DNA from: JBBRMW01 sp965246845
GTDB taxonomy: Bacteria; Chloroflexota; Anaerolineae; Aggregatilineales; UBA2796
Assembly (NCBI GenBank): GCA_965246845.1
Contig: CBDFFR010000012.1
Location: 1,364,001 to 1,428,000, forward strand
Reading direction: 5' to 3'
Length of the DNA: 64,000 bases
Positions 60,721 to 64,000 of the stretch are shown here, piece after piece. A program made the position numbers and the translations under genes. A model generated the notes under the pieces. That model was given only the letters and a program-made list of their open reading frames with translations. It did no database searches and was not told where the DNA came from. The first letter of the stretch is position 1; the number at the start of each line of letters is the position of its first letter.

Positions 60721-60977
60721 TTATTCGATCTTTCTGTGAATGACAGGAATAAGAGAAAATGTAGTAACAATTCTTGAGCCTTGAGTCACCAATTTTCAAT
60801 TGGGCGAATACTTCAGGGATTAAACGGTGCGTTTTTACACCTGTTGCGGTTGTCTTCAGTCGCGATTGAGGATGCAGCAGGAATGATGCGTCGCCAGCTT
60901 TGCATCAGTAAATTTGATATTGAGAGTCGGTGAAGTCAAAATATAATATAAGACATTATTGTGTTTGAGACACCCTT

Positions 60978-61006
60978 CTTTGGATGGATTATGTATCATG
61001 CTTTGG
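60978..61006. promoter_or_regulatory. candidate operator upstream of uspA-like gene
   Basis: CTTTGGATGGATTA..CATGCTTTGG, matching 54895-54924. The surrounding AT-rich sequence (AAAATATAATATAAG) could hold the promoter. Confidence 0.45.
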
Positions 61007-61061
61007 AAGGATGCGGTCATTTAATTCCGCAGACCAGCTCAATCGCCGTATCAAGCACTAG

Positions 61062-61325
61062 AGCCTGTTATGCACTTCTAACGAGAGCAATGATAAAGTT
61101 GGGGAATGGAGCGAACAGCATACCCAAGTGATGTAAGCGACGAAGAATGGGCGTTTGTGGCACCCTACCTGACGTTGATGCGGGAAGATGCGCCACAACG
61201 GGAACACGACCTGCGCGAAGTGTTCAACGGATTATGTTGGATAATTCATACCGGGTCACAATGGCGGATGATGCCGCACGACTTGCCAGCGTGGTATACA
61301 ATCTATCAGCAGTGCATAAGAGGCT
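61062..61325 (+). mobile_element. 264-bp MITE-like derivative of the IS5-like family A
   Basis: Flanked by CTAG on both sides (61058-61061, 61326-61329). Ends AGCCTGTTATGCACTTC and, inverted, AGCCTCTTATGCACTGC. Only the transposase N-terminus remains (MERTAYPSDVSDEEWAFVAP to LPAWYTIYQQ). Inserted in a DMT-transporter pseudogene. Confidence 0.85.
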
Positions 61326-61647
61326 CTAGCGACAGCATCAGCGCGACGCCGCCGAAGGTAGAAGTGATCGGCGACGTAACCGAAATTTTGCCCACCGACA
61401 GCACGCGATATAGCAGCGGCGTGCCTGCTATATTCGCTGCGCCCAGCAAGGCCGCCAGTCCGACCGAGCTTCCCGTCGCCGAGGCGGGAATCCCGCTCGC
61501 CAGGATCACGATTGCAAGCAGCACACCGCTCACCAGATGGATGTAGAACAGCGTGTGAAACGGCGTCAGTTGAACGCTGACATCACGCGCAACGAAATCC
61601 GCCGAACCAAAACACAGCGCCTAGACAAGTCCCCAGATGATGCCCAC
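61326..61647 (-). pseudogene. EamA/DMT-type transporter, N-terminal fragment
   Basis: GIIWGL, an in-frame TAG at 61623, then ALCFGSADFVARDVSVQLTP, FHTLFYIHLVSGVLLAIVIL and GLAALLGAANIAGTPLLYRV. This is the first third of a drug/metabolite-type transporter. It is stopped by a nonsense codon and cut by the MITE-like insertion at 61325. It starts immediately after the amidase stop codon. Confidence 0.75.
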
Positions 61648-63021
61648 TTAATACCCCGCTGGGCGCTGGAATCCACCTGTTATCCGGGTCATCGCCTTCG
61701 CCAGTGCCAGCAAACGCGACTCACTCCATCGCTTACCGACCAGTTGCACCCCGACGGGCAAGCCGTCTCGATCCCGTTTATAGGGCAATACCACCGCAGG
61801 GTTTCCAGTGTAATTGAATACGACGCAGTGGGCATTGCCCAGTTCATAGTCGACTTGCTGCTCATCTATCCGCAACGGAGTTCCCGGTTTGCAATGGCGA
61901 AACGCGCTCGTCATGGACACAGGACACAGCAGTGCATCCCAGCCCTCGAAGAAGCCCTCCAATGCGCGAATCGCCTCGTCGCGCTCGTCGAGTGCCTCCA
62001 GATACCTCGTTAGTGGCGTCGGTGCGGCCCCCGCTTCCGGTTGGAACGCGCCGACTACCATGCCGATCAGTTCCCCGATACCCGCGCCCATCTTCTCGAA
62101 ATTTATGAACGACAATGCCGCCTCTTCGACCGTCGCGCCAGCGCCCTGAAGCGCTCGAACGAGTTCCTCCAGTGCTGTGCCGATGTCCGCTGCGACCGGC
62201 AAACCGCCGAATGTCGGGGCGAAGGCGAGCCGCAACCCCTTGAGATTGAGTTCGAACGGTGTTTCAACAGGTACTGGCTGCACCTCGGTATCGCATCCGT
62301 CCGGCCCGGCAATCAGGCTGTAGATCAGTACCAGGTCATCGACGCTGCGTGCCATCGGTCCGATACACGACATGATTCGGACGCTGCGCACCGTTGAGTG
62401 GGGATCCGGGAAGAAGCCGTCAAGCGAGACGCGCCGCTCGGTCGGCTTCAGCCCAAACAGCCCGCAAAAATTGGCGGGGATACGGATCGAACCGGCTAGA
62501 TCACTTCCCACCTCGAACGGGGTCATACCCGAAGCCAGCGCCGCCGCCGGGCCGCCACTCGAACCACCGGGGGTGCGCGTCACATCCCAGGGGTTATTCG
62601 TGCGCCCAAAAATAGGATTCTCGGTTTGCAGAGCGTCGGCCAGCAGCATATGCACATTCGTTTTCCCCATCAGCACACCGCCCGCCGATTTCAAACGAGT
62701 GGCGACTGTGCCATCTGCCTTCGGCACATGATCCAGCGGGGGTGCTCCCGTCGTCGTTCGCATCCCTGCCGTCGCATGAGCGTCCTTGAGCGTGAACGGG
62801 ACACCATGCAACGGCCCCCAGAGTTCGCCGCGCGAGACTGCCGCATCGGCCTCTAGTGCCCGTTTGCGTGCAGCCTCAGCATCGAGCGTCACGACGGCAT
62901 TGAGCGCGGCATTGTGCTTCTCGATCTGCGCCAAGTGCGCCTCTAGCGCCTCACTTGCGGAAATGTCGCCTGTCCGAATCGCCTCAGCCAGGTGGGTGGC
63001 GTCTGAAAAAACGATATCCAT
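61648..63021 (-). CDS. amidase-signature hydrolase
   Basis: 457 residues from ATG 63021 (MDIVFSDATHLAEAIRTGDI). Amidase signature GGSSGGPAAALASGMTPFEV followed by GSDLAGSIRIPANFCGLFGL; catalytic Lys in GVPFTLKDAHATAG and the Ser-cisSer pair in the signature. It hydrolyses amides, but GatA-type tRNA amidation is unlikely without GatB/C. Ends with LVGKRWSESRLLALAKAM, typical. Adjacent genes are remnants. Confidence 0.9.
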   Translation of the reverse strand: MDIVFSDATHLAEAIRTGDISASEALEAHLAQIEKHNAALNAVVTLDAEAARKRALEADAAVSRGELWGPLHGVPFTLKDAHATAGMRTTTGAPPLDHVPKADGTVATRLKSAGGVLMGKTNVHMLLADALQTENPIFGRTNNPWDVTRTPGGSSGGPAAALASGMTPFEVGSDLAGSIRIPANFCGLFGLKPTERRVSLDGFFPDPHSTVRSVRIMSCIGPMARSVDDLVLIYSLIAGPDGCDTEVQPVPVETPFELNLKGLRLAFAPTFGGLPVAADIGTALEELVRALQGAGATVEEAALSFINFEKMGAGIGELIGMVVGAFQPEAGAAPTPLTRYLEALDERDEAIRALEGFFEGWDALLCPVSMTSAFRHCKPGTPLRIDEQQVDYELGNAHCVVFNYTGNPAVVLPYKRDRDGLPVGVQLVGKRWSESRLLALAKAMTRITGGFQRPAGY

Positions 63022-63022
63022 C

Positions 63023-63130
63023 CTAAAATGCCTCCTCACAACGCAATGCTGACCTCTGAGTGTAAAGCAATCGCGGTATATTGATGGTGAACGGCTTGAC
63101 CTGTGATTTTGATCCGTTTTTCGCTGCCAT
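63023..63130 (-). pseudogene. short N-terminal fragment, possibly epoxide-hydrolase-like
   Basis: MAAKNGSKSQVKPFTINIPR is preceded by GGAG and resembles the start of epoxide hydrolases with an N-terminal EHN region, but stops after 35 codons. Just upstream, to 63227, the minus strand reads RAAKKHGVEIADDLPLWFVK and a stop, the end of another truncated gene. Both are remnants beside the IS5 copy. Confidence 0.4.
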
Positions 63131-63227
63131 TTCAGTATCTCCTCTACTTAACAAACCAAAGAGGCAAATCGTCGGCAATCTCCACACCGTGCTTTTTTGC
63201 CGCTCGTTTGATGTGTGAGTTAACTAA

Positions 63228-64000
63228 GAGCCTATCCATAAAAGGAGAGGATTGAAAAAGGGGTATATCCGGTTCAGAATGACTTCACCACAAAGCATCG
63301 AAACCGGGATATACCTTGAGCGCGAAGCGTACCACAAAACCGAAAAACGTGAACTATTGGAGTGTGCCAGAAGGACTCTGGGAACAGGTCAAGGGACTGC
63401 TCCCAGAGGGGAGTGGGCGCGGGCGACCACGCGCGGATGCACGAGCGGTATTGAACGGGATATGGTTTGTGTTGTGGACGGGTTGCCAGTGGAAAGCGGT
63501 GCAACGCGAATGGTTTGGGGTGTGTAGTTCAAGTCTGCATCGCTACTTTCAAGAGTGGCAGCAGGCGGGAGTGTTTGCAACGATGATGCAGGCGATGGTG
63601 GAGCTGTATGGCGAGCGAGCAGGTATCGGCTGGGACTGGCAGAGTATCGACAGTCGCTCATGCGCAGCGCCACTCGGTGGAGAAGCGACCGGCAAGAACC
63701 CGACGGACCGTGCCAAGTTGGGGAGCAAAGTGCATCTGTTGGTGGATGAACACGGCGCGCCGCTGGCGGTCCATGTGACAGCCGCTAACCAGCATGACAA
63801 ATGGTCTGCCGACGACTTGGTGCTGGCGATTGTTGTCGAGCGCCCACCCACCGAACAGCACTTGTGTGCTGATAAAGGCTACGACTTCGCCGATGTGCAG
63901 CAGTTCGTTCTCCAACAGCACTACGTCCCCCACATCAAGCATCGCCGACGACGCGGGGAACCGTTTGTGCCAGACTGTCCCATTCCCGGCGAAGCTCGTT
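63228..64000 (+). mobile_element. IS5-family element (family B), second copy, cut by window end
   Basis: Starts GAGCCTATCCATAAA after CTAA and appears identical to the copy at 48415-49346 in the overlapping part, in opposite orientation. The right end lies beyond 64000. Confidence 0.88.
63316..64000 (+). CDS. IS5-family transposase, 3' end outside the window
   Basis: Begins at TTG 63316 (SAKRTTKPKNVNYWSVPEGL) and is open to the window end, matching the transposase at 48419-49258 residue for residue as far as compared, including SIDSRSCAAPLGGEATG and CADKGYDFADVQQF. Confidence 0.88.
   Translation, partial: MSAKRTTKPKNVNYWSVPEGLWEQVKGLLPEGSGRGRPRADARAVLNGIWFVLWTGCQWKAVQREWFGVCSSSLHRYFQEWQQAGVFATMMQAMVELYGERAGIGWDWQSIDSRSCAAPLGGEATGKNPTDRAKLGSKVHLLVDEHGAPLAVHVTAANQHDKWSADDLVLAIVVERPPTEQHLCADKGYDFADVQQFVLQQHYVPHIKHRRRRGEPFVPDCPIPGEAR

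Noticed and set aside
48415..64000. Proven composite transposon
   Set aside because: The right end of the second IS copy is outside the window and no target duplication of the whole unit can be seen.

Overview
The window looks like a bacterial chromosome carrying a large integrated mobile element. Several traits suggest Chloroflexota (Anaerolineae-like): secreted proteins with Thr-Pro linkers, a DUF3352 protein, F420/deazaflavin-type (DUF385) proteins, many GTG/TTG starts and mid-50s GC. This assignment is inference, because no rRNA or marker gene is present.

Positions 1 to about 44,430 form an integrative, probably mobilizable element whose left end lies outside the window. Its right end sits in a tRNA-Glu(CUC) gene (44358-44430) next to a large serine recombinase. 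The left part holds a mobilization operon (HU-like protein, ribbon-helix-helix protein, HUH relaxase), a ParM/ParR partition pair, SSB, an ECF sigma/anti-sigma pair and assorted cargo. From 16.5 to 21.6 kb lies a PRTRC-type operon with a ubiquitin-like protein, an E2-like protein B and a ThiF/E1-like protein. From 23.5 to 28.8 kb is a very large methyltransferase-SNF2 helicase fusion. A PrimPol-type primase gene follows. It is cut cleanly by a 4,010-bp Tn7-like transposon (29157-33166) with a 5-bp target duplication, three putative TnsB sites at each end, a fused tnsA/tnsC remnant, an intact TnsD-like TniQ and a second primase gene related to the one it interrupts. NYN, TolB-like, NUDIX, VanZ and DUF3352 genes and many relics follow.

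Positions 44.45-48.4 kb appear chromosomal: dihydrolipoamide acyltransferase and dehydrogenase genes, then one broken and one nearly intact RHH/PIN toxin-antitoxin module. Two inverted copies of an IS5-family element (48415-49346 and 63228 to the window end) bracket about 14 kb. Most of that stretch is a minus-strand redox/stress gene run: UspA proteins, two-domain multicopper oxidase, cytochrome c lipoprotein, DUF385 proteins, Tat-exported nitroreductase-like protein, SDR and DoxX. Relic genes and an amidase make up the rest.

The most unusual features are the transposon that interrupts a primase while carrying a related primase, arrays of tandem perfect hairpins upstream of the mobilization genes and near 37 kb, a roughly 22-bp repeat at cargo boundaries with a duplicated ssb 3' end, and terminator-like hairpins in the 5' leaders of several divergent genes.
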